A DNA stretch of 64,000 bases from M3007 sp037445225 (GTDB lineage: Bacteria > Bacteroidota > Bacteroidia > Chitinophagales > Saprospiraceae): the NCBI GenBank assembly GCA_037445225.1, contig JBBIKW010000002.1:124001-188000 (forward strand). Direction: 5' to 3'. The translations under genes were made by a program, and so were the position numbers. This document shows positions 33,915 to 43,824 of this stretch, in pieces; positions within the stretch are counted from its first letter, which is position 1; each line of letters opens with the position of its first letter. Below the pieces are notes generated by a model. That model was not told the origin of the DNA, did no database searches, and was given only the letters and a program-made list of their open reading frames with translations.

Positions 33915-34316
33915 ATGGCCTCTATCTTTTCGCGTATCGTGAAGGGCGAGCTGCCTTGCCATAAGGTGGCAGAGACTTCCGAGTTCCTGGCCTTTTTGGA
34001 CATTCGCCCTCAAGTGATGGGACACACGCTGTGCATTCCGAAGCGGGAGGAAGACTACATTTTCGACCTTTCAGATGCGGAGCTGAGTGGGTTAATGCTT
34101 TTTGCCAAACGCGTCGCTAAGGCGATCGAGCAGGTAGTACCTTGTAAGCGGATAGGTATAGCAGTGGTTGGCTTAGAGGTGCCGCATGCACATGTGCACC
34201 TCATGCCTCTCCAGAGCGTGTCGGACTTGGCCTTCAAACAGCCCTTAGAAGTGTCGGGAGAGGTGCTGACAGATTTGGCGGCGCGAATTGCAGCTCATGT
34301 ACGTCTGGAATCGTAA
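33915..34316 (+). CDS. HIT-family nucleotide hydrolase
   Basis: This 133-residue histidine-triad protein begins MASIFSRIVKGELPCHKV and has the catalytic triad in PHAHVHLMPL (HxHxHxx). HINT/HIT proteins hydrolyse AMP-amidates, acyl-adenylates or dinucleoside polyphosphates; which one is not readable here. A His/Asp-rich zinc site is absent (the usual two N-terminal Cys are not both present). It is cotranscribed with greA by spacing, and its end overlaps the next gene by 20 bases. Confidence 0.9.
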   Translation: MASIFSRIVKGELPCHKVAETSEFLAFLDIRPQVMGHTLCIPKREEDYIFDLSDAELSGLMLFAKRVAKAIEQVVPCKRIGIAVVGLEVPHAHVHLMPLQSVSDLAFKQPLEVSGEVLTDLAARIAAHVRLES

Positions 34317-35373
34317 AGGAGCAACTCGAAAGCTCTTGGCTATCGCCCTGAGCTGTTGCTGGTGGGGGGAAGGGTGTCGTAATCCAGAGACTTTGGGGGC
34401 TGCGGCAGCTGTGTCTGCAGCGAGGACAGTCAAGGTCAGAGGGCTGACTTTAGTGGCGCCTCCTGAGCCGTTCTCGTCCGACCCTATGTCCGACGTGCGA
34501 GCAGTAGGTGCTAACTGGATTGCGGTGGTGCCGTATGCTTTCACGCGGCGCGGCGTTCCGGCCGTGCGATACAATACGCTGCCGAAGATGCAATGGTGGG
34601 GCGAGCGGCCAGAAGGCGTTTGCGAGACCATTCGCTTGGCTCATGCTGCCGGGATAAAGGTGATGTTAAAACCTCAGGTGTACGTTCCGGGCGGATGGAC
34701 AGGCGACTTAGCCTTTGATGACGAGGCGGCATGGGCGCGCTGGGAGGAGCAATACGCTGACTACATTCTCTATATGGCCCGCATGGCTGACTCGATGCGC
34801 GCAGAGATGTTATGTGTGGGCACGGAGTTTCGGCGCGCTGTGGCTGAGCGCCCTAAGTTTTGGGTCGAGCTGATCGCTCAGGTGCGCCGTGTTTATAAGG
34901 GCGCACTGACTTATTCGGCGAATTGGGACGACTGGCAAGAGGTGCCTTTTTGGAGTGCGCTCGATTACATTGGACTGAGTGCATACTTCCCCCTTTCCGA
35001 AGCGGATACTCCTCGAGTGAGTGACTTGTGTGTGGCGTGGCGACCACACGTGCAGCGCCTCAGGGATTTCAGTCGAGAAAAAAGTAAGGCCATCTTGTTT
35101 ACAGAGTTTGGCTATTTGAGCGTCGATGGCGCCGCTGGTCGCACGTGGGAGCTAGAGCGCGACATTGCTCAACGCGCGGTCAATGAGCTGGCTCAGGCCA
35201 ACGCTATTGAAGCCTTGTTGACTACGTTCTATCGAGAGCCCTGGTGGGCGGGCGGATTTCTATGGAAGTGGTTCCCAGGAATGCGCGGGCACGAAGGTTA
35301 TCCGGAGCGCGACTACACGCCGCAGTCAAAACAAGCCGAAGCCGTTCTGCGCCGATGGTATAAGAAGCACTGA
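34297..35373 (+). CDS. GH113-like TIM-barrel glycosidase, probable lipoprotein
   Basis: This 358-residue exported protein has the signal segment RKLLAIALSCCWWGEGC, where Cys20 may be lipidated. The rest is a TIM barrel like GH113 beta-mannanases and related clan A enzymes: GANWIAVVPYAF, GIKVMLKPQVYVPGGWTGD, and two strand-end glutamates, E177 in CVGTEFRR (acid/base) and E270 in LFTEFGYLS (nucleophile), with a Trp-rich end (WWAGGFLWKWFPG). Substrate not proven; beta-mannan or a related polymer is likely from the family. The start is ATG 34297, inside the HIT gene; a TTG 9 bases earlier is in frame. Confidence 0.75.
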   Translation: MYVWNRKGATRKLLAIALSCCWWGEGCRNPETLGAAAAVSAARTVKVRGLTLVAPPEPFSSDPMSDVRAVGANWIAVVPYAFTRRGVPAVRYNTLPKMQWWGERPEGVCETIRLAHAAGIKVMLKPQVYVPGGWTGDLAFDDEAAWARWEEQYADYILYMARMADSMRAEMLCVGTEFRRAVAERPKFWVELIAQVRRVYKGALTYSANWDDWQEVPFWSALDYIGLSAYFPLSEADTPRVSDLCVAWRPHVQRLRDFSREKSKAILFTEFGYLSVDGAAGRTWELERDIAQRAVNELAQANAIEALLTTFYREPWWAGGFLWKWFPGMRGHEGYPERDYTPQSKQAEAVLRRWYKKH

Positions 35374-35418
35374 GTGCCCATGAATAGGAAGGAGGCTTCC
35401 TATCTTCTACTATCTGTT

Positions 35419-35426
35419 TACCTTTG
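35419..35426 (+). promoter_or_regulatory. -7 element upstream of the HD-PycTM gene
   Basis: TACCTTTG is a perfect TAnnTTTG, 48 bases before ATG 35474, so this gene may be transcribed on its own. Confidence 0.5.
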
Positions 35427-35473
35427 CTCTTGCTGCGCTTTCTCGGGCCCGTCTGCGTACACTGTTATTGGGT

Positions 35474-36721
35474 ATGAGCTCTACCATGCCGTCTTTGCTG
35501 CAAGCTACCGAAGCCCATGTGTCTGCGTATTTCGCAGAGCATATGCCAGCAAAATATGTCTTTCATGACTTAGAACACACGGTACAAACGGTAGCGGCTG
35601 CGAAGATGTTGGCAGAGTCGTGCCAGCTGGACGATCGACAGACCGACCTGCTCATATTGGCGACGTGGTTTCACGATACGGGCTATGCTCAAGGGCCAGA
35701 AGGGCACGAAGAGCGCAGCTGCGAAAATGCCGAGAGGTTTTTGAAGGGAAAAATCTCGGACGAAGACCTGCAAGTCATCTTCGGCTGCATCTTGGCTACG
35801 AAGATCCCTCAACAACCCAAAAACTTGTTGGAGCAAATTATTTGCGATGCCGATCTCAGCCACTTAGGTACCAAGTCGTACTGGGAGCGCAACAGCAAAT
35901 TGCGCCAAGAATTTGCCCTCGTCCACCAGGAATTTACCAACGACAAAGTCTGGATCGATTTCGAGATAAACTTCATGCTCAACCACGAGTATCATACCGA
36001 AGCGGCGCGCGCCCTCTTCAATAAGCGAAAGGCCAAGCACATTCAACAGCTCATCAAACAAAAGCGCCGCCTCCAACCTGAGTCCCCGCTGACGGTAGAA
36101 GAGCTATCCCTACTGGAAAATTCGGAAGGTCAAAACGACCTGAAGAAAATGCTCAAAGAAAGCGAAGCCGAACTCAAGATGGCGCGCTTCGGAAGAGGGG
36201 TGGAGACCATGTATCGAACTACCTACCGCACCCATACGAACCTAAGTGCCATGGCCGATAACAAAGCCAATATTATGTTGTCGGTAAACGCCATTGTCAT
36301 CTCCATCTTGGTGTCCAACTTAGTACCGAAGCTCATGGATAGTACGGGCGGCGTAGACCTAAAACTCGCTATCCCTAGCGGTCTGTTACTCGTCACTTGT
36401 TTAGCTTCTATGGTTTTCGCTACACTAAGCACCCGCCCTAAGGTAACCGAAGGGAAGTTTACGCGCGAAGATATCCGACAGCGCAAGGCAAACTTGCTCT
36501 TCTTCGGGAACTTCCACAACATGCCGTTAGAAGATTTCCAGTGGGGGATCAACGAAATGCTAAAGGATCCAGACTTCTTATACAGTTCTATGAGTCGCGA
36601 CTTGTATTTTTTAGGTATTGTGCTCGCCAAGAAATACCACTACTTGAGCATCTGTTATAACATTTTTATGTACGGTCTAATTGCCTCTTTGTCGGCTTTC
36701 GCTGTCGCCTTTGCCCTTTGA
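35474..36721 (+). CDS. HD phosphohydrolase fused to a Pycsar-effector-like (PycTM) membrane domain
   Basis: This 415-residue two-part protein starts with an HD domain (about 10-190). Its metal motif is intact: H35 in LEHTVQTV, H67-D68 in TWFHDTGY, and D125/D127 in CDADLSHLG. The family cleaves nucleotides or cyclic nucleotides. After a charged linker (190-245), the C-terminal part reads TTYRTHTNLSAMADNKANIM, then LSVNAIVISILVSNLV, and a second span LLLVTCLASMVFATLSTRP, with a third span near the end (YNIFMYGLIASLSAFAVAFA). This matches the PycTM/DUF5706 domain of Pycsar anti-phage effectors, which sense cCMP or cUMP and disrupt the membrane. No pyrimidine cyclase (PycC) is beside it, so a defence role is unproven. 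Such HD-PycTM fusions are, as I recall, common in Bacteroidota. Confidence 0.82.
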   Translation: MSSTMPSLLQATEAHVSAYFAEHMPAKYVFHDLEHTVQTVAAAKMLAESCQLDDRQTDLLILATWFHDTGYAQGPEGHEERSCENAERFLKGKISDEDLQVIFGCILATKIPQQPKNLLEQIICDADLSHLGTKSYWERNSKLRQEFALVHQEFTNDKVWIDFEINFMLNHEYHTEAARALFNKRKAKHIQQLIKQKRRLQPESPLTVEELSLLENSEGQNDLKKMLKESEAELKMARFGRGVETMYRTTYRTHTNLSAMADNKANIMLSVNAIVISILVSNLVPKLMDSTGGVDLKLAIPSGLLLVTCLASMVFATLSTRPKVTEGKFTREDIRQRKANLLFFGNFHNMPLEDFQWGINEMLKDPDFLYSSMSRDLYFLGIVLAKKYHYLSICYNIFMYGLIASLSAFAVAFAL

Positions 36722-36757
36722 TCTGGGCATGATAAAAAGCGCCTATTCCTCTCCGCC

Positions 36758-37495
36758 ATGCCCAGTCTGGTTATCATCCCGACCTACAACGAACGCGAAA
36801 ACATAGAGACTATTATTCGAGCCGTATTGCAGCAGCCGGGACAGTTTCACGTCTTGGTGGTTGACGACGCCTCTCCTGATGGCACGGCCCAGCTCGTGGA
36901 GCAATTGCAAAGGGAGTATCCGGAGACCCTGCATTTATTGCCTCGGTCTGGGAAGTTGGGTTTAGGTACGGCCTACATTGCCGGCTTTCATTGGGGGCTG
37001 CGGCGCAATTACGATTACTTCTTTGAGATGGATGCCGATTTTTCGCACGATCCCGAAGACTTGCCGCGCTTGCTAGAGGCCTGCCTGGATGGTGCAGATG
37101 TCGCCATAGGTTCGCGTTATGTGCGCCATGGAGGGTTGAGAAATTGGTCAATGGATCGCATCCTCCTGTCGCGCGGCGCCTCCTTATACACCCGTTTAAT
37201 CTTGTGGATGCCGGTAGCCGACCCGACGGCGGGCTTCATCTGCTATCGGCGTCGCGTGCTGGAGAGCATCGACTTAGAAAAGATCCGGTTTGTAGGTTAC
37301 GCCTTTCAGATAGCTATGAAGTACGCCGCCTACTCGTTGGGCTTCGTCCTGCGCGAAGTACCCATTATTTTTAAAGATCGGGAAAGAGGGCAGTCTAAGA
37401 TGTCGCTGCGCATCGTCCGAGAGGCCATGCTCGGGGTATGGCAAATGCGCTGGCAGCATTATGGGCATTCGGAGGTAGAGCAAGGAAGACCATGA
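36758..37495 (+). CDS. Polyprenol-phosphate mannosyltransferase (GT2)
   Basis: This 245-residue glycosyltransferase family 2 enzyme of the DPM1 type makes polyprenyl-phosphate-mannose from GDP-mannose. LVIIPTYNERENIETII, VVDDASPDGTAQLV, the metal motif EMDADFSHDPEDLPRL and ADPTAGFICYRR are all clear. There is no C-terminal membrane anchor, as in soluble DPM synthases. The stop overlaps the lpxB start (ATGA). A role in lipid-linked sugar donors for surface glycans is inferred. Confidence 0.92.
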   Translation: MPSLVIIPTYNERENIETIIRAVLQQPGQFHVLVVDDASPDGTAQLVEQLQREYPETLHLLPRSGKLGLGTAYIAGFHWGLRRNYDYFFEMDADFSHDPEDLPRLLEACLDGADVAIGSRYVRHGGLRNWSMDRILLSRGASLYTRLILWMPVADPTAGFICYRRRVLESIDLEKIRFVGYAFQIAMKYAAYSLGFVLREVPIIFKDRERGQSKMSLRIVREAMLGVWQMRWQHYGHSEVEQGRP

Positions 37496-38598
37496 AGCTG
37501 TATTTTATTGCAGGGGAAGCATCGGGTGACCTACATGGAGCCAACCTTATTAAGGCATTGAGGGCAATGTATCCGCCTATAGAATGCCGAGCGTGGGGAG
37601 GCGATCGCATGGCCGAAGCTGGGGCGACACTCGTCAAACATTACCGCGATCTGGCCTTTATGGGCTTTTGGGAGGTGCTTAAGAACTTGCCCACTATCTG
37701 GCAATATCTCGCCTTCTGTCAGCGAGATATTGCTGCCTTTCGGCCCGACGCAATAATACTCATAGATTACCCCGGGTTCAACTTGCGCATAGCGCGCTGG
37801 GCCAAGAGTCGAGGATATCGCGTTATCTACTACATCTCACCGCAAATCTGGGCCTGGCACGTCGGGCGCGTACGCCACATCCGGCGCGACGTAGACCTCA
37901 TGCTAGTCATCTTGCCCTTTGAGGCGGATTTCTACCGAAAATACGGCATAGAGGTGAGTTGGGTTGGGCATCCTCTCCTAGATGCCTTGCCTGAGCCGAC
38001 ACCGATGTCGCGCGAAAAGCTCATTGTTCTGTTGCCCGGCAGCCGCCAGCAGGAAGTACATCGTATTCTACCCACTATGCTCTCCGTAAGACCGCTTTTC
38101 CCAGAGTATCGCTTTGCCATTGCAGGGGCCCCGGGCTTACCGGAAAGCATATTTCGCTCTCATTTAGCGGCATACCCTGATGTCGACGTGTGTTTTGGCA
38201 ACACTTACGGGCTTTTACAGCGCGCGCAAGCGGCTATAGTTAAGTCGGGCACCTCCACCCTTGAGGCAGCCCTACTGGATGTCCCTCAAGTGGTTTGCTA
38301 CATCGGTAGTGCTCTTTCCTACGCCCTTGCCCGGCGCGTAGTGCGCGTACCCTACATATCGCTAGTCAATCTAATATTGGACCGGCCATTAGTACGCGAA
38401 CTTATTCAGGGCAATTTTACAACGGCAACACTCCAACAGACTTTGGAAGAAATCCTAGAGGAGGAGGGGTACGCCAACATTATCCATGCCGGCTACGGCG
38501 AGCTGCGTCAGCGCTTGGGCGGCCCAGGGGCATCGCATCGAGCAGCTACGGCCATTATCGATTTTTTACGTAAAGCGAAGCACCTGTCTTATTCCTGA
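37492..38598 (+). CDS. lpxB: Lipid A disaccharide synthase
   Basis: This 368-residue GT19 enzyme joins UDP-2,3-diacylglucosamine and lipid X to form the lipid A disaccharide. It begins YFIAGEASGDLHGANLIKAL and contains FMGFWEVLKNLPTIW, DYPGFNLRIARWAKSRG, YYISPQIWAWHVGRV, VLLPGSRQQEVHRI and VKSGTSTLEAALLDVPQVV, all hallmarks of LpxB. Start is the ATG overlapping the previous TGA. It confirms that the cell makes lipid A. Confidence 0.96.
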   Translation: MKLYFIAGEASGDLHGANLIKALRAMYPPIECRAWGGDRMAEAGATLVKHYRDLAFMGFWEVLKNLPTIWQYLAFCQRDIAAFRPDAIILIDYPGFNLRIARWAKSRGYRVIYYISPQIWAWHVGRVRHIRRDVDLMLVILPFEADFYRKYGIEVSWVGHPLLDALPEPTPMSREKLIVLLPGSRQQEVHRILPTMLSVRPLFPEYRFAIAGAPGLPESIFRSHLAAYPDVDVCFGNTYGLLQRAQAAIVKSGTSTLEAALLDVPQVVCYIGSALSYALARRVVRVPYISLVNLILDRPLVRELIQGNFTTATLQQTLEEILEEEGYANIIHAGYGELRQRLGGPGASHRAATAIIDFLRKAKHLSYS

Positions 38599-38612
38599 CA
38601 GATGCCTCGCTT
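38573..38612. terminator. Bidirectional hairpin between lpxB and haloperoxidase genes
   Basis: Arms 38573-38588 and 38597-38612 (beginning AAGCGAAGCA) form a 16-base stem with two mismatches and an 8-base loop. It overlaps the lpxB 3' end and separates two convergent genes. There is no long T-run on either side. Confidence 0.5.
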
Positions 38613-38627
38613 CTTGGATCCAATAAT

Positions 38628-40064
38628 CTATTGCCGTTTCCAGGGCAGTTCTATGATGCGTTGGGCAGCCAGCTCACCCAACCGAACGCCTTCATCGCAG
38701 TCCATGCGGAAGTGAACGCCCAAAGGAATGCGCGAATAAGCGTCTTCGTAAGCTAGATCTTTGAAAGAGGCCAAGGTGCGCGGCGCCCCATTGAACTCAG
38801 TCCGATAAATATGACAGCGGTCCGTGAACACATATGTGCCTGGATAGCGCTCGTTAAATTCAAAAAGCGACGATAAGATCTTCCCTCCAGCGCCGCCAAA
38901 GCCAGAATGTCCTGAAGGATAAGCTGGAAAGGCAGGAGTCACACCTTCATAGCCAGCAACAGGGTCGTTTAAAATGGTGAGCCAGTCTGCAGCATCTGGG
39001 TAGTATTGCGCCAGTACGCGGCGGATATACGATACTGGGCGTTCTAAGTTGTACACGTACTTCGATTGCCAGATTGCTACGGCTACATCGTTAAGTGCCA
39101 TACCTATTTTGGCATATAACTCCGCGGCCTGCGCTAAATTCAGGCGCTCTTGTTCAGCTACTTGATTAGCTACGGCGATCAGCCGCGCAGGAGGCGAAAA
39201 GGTTAATCCCAAAATGTCGTCGCTCCAGAACTCAGCTAGCCAGCGCTGCTCGTAAGCCCCTGGACCGCCTTCCTTGATGTTTCTGACCATCAGGTACACC
39301 TCCATAGCTTGGTTAAAGAAAAGCGACAATGGATGCTCGCTGTACGGGATAGGCGGCCGACAAAGCTGCTCTTCCTCACGCAGGGCGAAGGTGCGCACCT
39401 GCCCCCAGAAAGGAAAGAGCGCTTCGGCAAAATCAGGGACGGTAGGCGACCAGTAGCCGGGACCTGTGGGCGCATTGTAGGGCGGCTGCGGATTGAGGAA
39501 GGCGTTGTGCGCCGCTGCGTCGGTGCGCTCCCACTCATAGAAAGCACGGGCTACCTCCAAGCCGCGTTGTACTGAGCGCTCCAAAATCTCAGGAGTGGTC
39601 TCTTGCTCGTATTTGGCGTACAAGATGCGACGCGTCTTCTCAATAAGCCCAAACTCGTCGGGATAAGTATTTTCCATGTGGAAGAAAAAGCGCTTCATCA
39701 AGAAAGCGTACACTTCGTTGATCACTGCGGGCCAGTGATACTCCAGACTTTCATCGAAACGCGGCATCTGCAAGTCGGGGTACAAGCGAGCCAAACTATT
39801 GTACTCCGGCATTGCTGGTACGACTGCTTCATAAGCAGCAAACCCCATATAGCCCAGGGCATGAGGAACCGGGCCGGGGCGGTAGCCCACCGCATACCGA
39901 TCGATTTGCAGAAAGACGTCGTTCCAGCGAAGGTATACCTCGCTATCAAATTCGCGCACTAATTTGCGGGGTTGCTCCACCTCCACTTGACGGCAGGCCG
40001 GGATAACTGCAATAAGAATCGCTGCTACCCCCAAAAACCATTTAGACGCGTTGAGTTTTTTCAT
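38628..40064 (-). CDS. Vanadium-dependent haloperoxidase-like PAP2 lipoprotein
   Basis: This 478-residue protein has a signal peptide and probable lipobox (LIAVIPAC). It is a PAP2/vanadium haloperoxidase-superfamily protein with all three oxyanion-binding motifs: K and RP in KYVYNLERPVSYIRR, PSGHSGFGGAGG, and SRIPLGVHFRMDCDEG. The arrangement and length fit vanadate haloperoxidase-like proteins rather than small phosphatases. Vanadate versus phosphate as the bound anion cannot be decided from sequence. It sits downstream of the fusA terminator, convergent with lpxB. Confidence 0.85.
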   Translation of the reverse strand: MKKLNASKWFLGVAAILIAVIPACRQVEVEQPRKLVREFDSEVYLRWNDVFLQIDRYAVGYRPGPVPHALGYMGFAAYEAVVPAMPEYNSLARLYPDLQMPRFDESLEYHWPAVINEVYAFLMKRFFFHMENTYPDEFGLIEKTRRILYAKYEQETTPEILERSVQRGLEVARAFYEWERTDAAAHNAFLNPQPPYNAPTGPGYWSPTVPDFAEALFPFWGQVRTFALREEEQLCRPPIPYSEHPLSLFFNQAMEVYLMVRNIKEGGPGAYEQRWLAEFWSDDILGLTFSPPARLIAVANQVAEQERLNLAQAAELYAKIGMALNDVAVAIWQSKYVYNLERPVSYIRRVLAQYYPDAADWLTILNDPVAGYEGVTPAFPAYPSGHSGFGGAGGKILSSLFEFNERYPGTYVFTDRCHIYRTEFNGAPRTLASFKDLAYEDAYSRIPLGVHFRMDCDEGVRLGELAAQRIIELPWKRQ

Positions 40065-40200
40065 GTGAGACATACGGATTTATTATTGAGAGATTGCGGA
40101 AAGAGATTAACCAAAAATAGGGCCATATTTATCTACAAAGGTATAGGAGACCTGTAGACTTTAGGAAGCCCCCGCTTTGTTTAAACGAGCAATTTTTTTT

Positions 40201-40243
40201 AAAAAAAAAGCCCGTTCCTTTTGTGCAAAAAGAGGAACGGGCT
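40201..40243 (-). terminator. Terminator of the str operon (after fusA)
   Basis: On the minus strand an 11-bp perfect stem (AGCCCGTTCCT with its complement, 40209-40219 / 40233-40243) with a 13-base loop is followed by a run of eight T (40208-40201). It lies 25 bases beyond the fusA stop. Confidence 0.9.
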
Positions 40244-40267
40244 GCGTACCACCACTCTATGTGCGTG

Positions 40268-42403
<2,136 letters not shown>

Positions 42404-42406
42404 GAT

Positions 42407-42418
42407 ATTTGCGCAAAT
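42407..42418. promoter_or_regulatory. Palindrome just upstream of fusA
   Basis: The perfect 12-base palindrome ATTTGCGCAAAT begins three bases before the fusA start codon. Each half contains TTTG, so it may hold a weak promoter half-site or an operator on both strands. No protein partner can be named. Confidence 0.3.
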
Positions 42419-42424
42419 TAGATG

Positions 42425-42634
42425 ATGAACGTTTTTTATCTACTTGTACGCCCTGTAGATCGCTGCATTAAAAAGATTTGCTTTGAGGCCTATAAAAAAG
42501 GGCGTGTTTTAATTTTATTTTACCTGAAGTTTGTTTTTCGTATATTATTCGGATTTTTTCTCAAAAGAGAGGTTGTCAGCGATACAATTAAAACAGCAAA
42601 ACCGTCGAAAAAACCGGAAGAAGAGAACTACTAA
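42425..42634 (+). CDS. Small ORF antisense to the rpsG-fusA gap, doubtful
   Basis: A 69-codon reading (from the second of two adjacent ATGs) lies opposite to the str operon. It starts MNVFYLLVRPVDRCIKK, contains a hydrophobic, membrane-like stretch (ILFYLKFVFRILFGFFL), and ends acidic (KPSKKPEEENY). The downstream inverted repeat ACCGGA/TCCGGT is followed by CTTTTT on this strand. The layout resembles short Bacteroidota membrane proteins, but the region is AT-rich, so an open frame could be chance. Confidence 0.28.
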   Translation: MNVFYLLVRPVDRCIKKICFEAYKKGRVLILFYLKFVFRILFGFFLKREVVSDTIKTAKPSKKPEEENY

Positions 42635-42680
42635 GGTGGCTCCGGTCTTTTTCAACGGCAGGTGCTGAATAAGGCAGATC

Positions 42681-43148
42681 TCACACGCGGAAGTGTGCAA
42701 AAGCGCGGTTCGACTCTGCCATTTTGTGGGTGTCTTCGCGCTTTTTGACGGCGTTGCCTTCGCCTTTGCTCGCAGCGATAATTTCAGCGGCGAGCTTTTC
42801 GGCCATACCCTTTCCGGCGCGTGCGCGCGCGTAGCGGATCAGCCATTTGATGCCAATAGACACTTTGCGATTGGCGGGCAGCTCCGTTGGAATTTGAAAA
42901 GTGGCCCCGCCAATACGGCGGCTGCGCACTTCCACTTGAGGCATGACGTTGTTGAGGGCTTTCTTCCACACCTGCAACTCGTCCTCGTTGGTGCGTGCTT
43001 TCACGATGTCCATGGCATCGTAAAAAATGCGGAACGCAACGCTCTTCTTGCCCTCCCACATCATGTGATTGACGAAACGCGTCACCATCTCGTCGTTATA
43101 GCGCGGATCGGGAGTCAATACTCGAGGTTTCGGTTTGTGTTTGCGCAT
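42681..43148 (-). CDS. rpsG: 30S ribosomal protein S7
   Basis: This 155-residue primary 16S rRNA-binding protein organises the head of the small subunit. DPRYNDEMVTRFVNHMMWEG, the PQVEVRSRRIGGATFQIPTE motif and KLAAEIIAASKGEGNAVKKR are all uS7 signatures. The extended basic N-terminus (MRKHKPKPR) is shorter than in E. coli. Follows rpsL by 36 bases. Confidence 0.97.
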   Translation of the reverse strand: MRKHKPKPRVLTPDPRYNDEMVTRFVNHMMWEGKKSVAFRIFYDAMDIVKARTNEDELQVWKKALNNVMPQVEVRSRRIGGATFQIPTELPANRKVSIGIKWLIRYARARAGKGMAEKLAAEIIAASKGEGNAVKKREDTHKMAESNRAFAHFRV

Positions 43149-43184
43149 AATATAAATGAGGTGATAGTGTCAGCGGAGCGATGT

Positions 43185-43559
43185 TTACTTTTTGGGACGT
43201 TTGGTGCCGTATCGGCTGCGGCTTTGCTTGCGGTTGTTTACACCGGCTGTGTCCAAGGCGCCGCGCACAATGGTGTAGCGCACGCCCGGCAAGTCCTTTA
43301 CTCGGCCACCGCGCACCAGCACGATGGAGTGCTCTTGCAAGTTGTGGCCTTCGCCGGGAATGTAGGCAATGACCTCAATCTGGTTAGTCAAGCGCACCTT
43401 GGCGACTTTGCGCAGAGCAGAATTGGGTTTCTTGGGCGTGGTCGTATACACGCGCGTGCACACGCCCCGGCGTTGGGGGTTGCCTTCTAAGGCGCGCGAC
43501 TTACTCTTGTACACCACTTTCTCGCGGCCCTTTCGTACCAGCTGGTTGATAGTCGGCAT
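43185..43559 (-). CDS. rpsL: 30S ribosomal protein S12
   Basis: This 124-residue decoding-centre protein begins MPTINQLVRKGREKV. TTTPKKPNSALRKVAKVRL carries the lysine whose change gives streptomycin resistance; PKKPNS is the sensitive form, as is GRVKDLPGVRY. An open frame continues 65 codons upstream, but it crosses the promoter at 43644-43676 and has no family resemblance, so the start is the ATG at 43559. Confidence 0.97.
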   Translation of the reverse strand: MPTINQLVRKGREKVVYKSKSRALEGNPQRRGVCTRVYTTTPKKPNSALRKVAKVRLTNQIEVIAYIPGEGHNLQEHSIVLVRGGRVKDLPGVRYTIVRGALDTAGVNNRKQSRSRYGTKRPKK

Positions 43560-43643
43560 AAAAAATAAAGCAATTTCCTTTTTAACTCGTTCTAAATCAA
43601 TATGAAATAAACGGTTTGACCTTCTCTTTGCTAAAAACGAACG

Positions 43644-43676
43644 CAAAGGTACTTCTACCGAATAGAATTTTCCAAA
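43644..43676 (-). promoter_or_regulatory. Promoter of the str operon
   Basis: On the minus strand TTTG (43676-43673) is followed after 21 bases by TACCTTTG (43651-43644). A leader of about 80 bases precedes rpsL, room for ribosomal-protein feedback control. Confidence 0.75.
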
Positions 43677-43810
43677 TGTGCTTGAAAAAAAGCCTAACCG
43701 ATAGCGAGAAAAAACTGAAGGAAGCCCACCTTGGTAGAGAGCTCCACGAGCCACTGGCAGAAGGGTAGCGATTACTTCCCTCTCCGCGTATCACTCGCCC
43801 GGAACGTTTA

Positions 43811-43818
43811 TACTTTTG
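43811..43818 (+). promoter_or_regulatory. -7 element of the aguB promoter
   Basis: TACTTTTG fits TAnnTTTG. The aguB ATG begins 7 bases after its final G, where transcription itself should start, so the mRNA is probably leaderless or nearly so. The -33 region is not clear. Confidence 0.5.
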
Positions 43819-43824
43819 CCCCCT

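Noticed and set aside
43560..43754. N-terminal extension of rpsL by 65 codons.
   Set aside because: The extension crosses the operon promoter and is unlike any S12.
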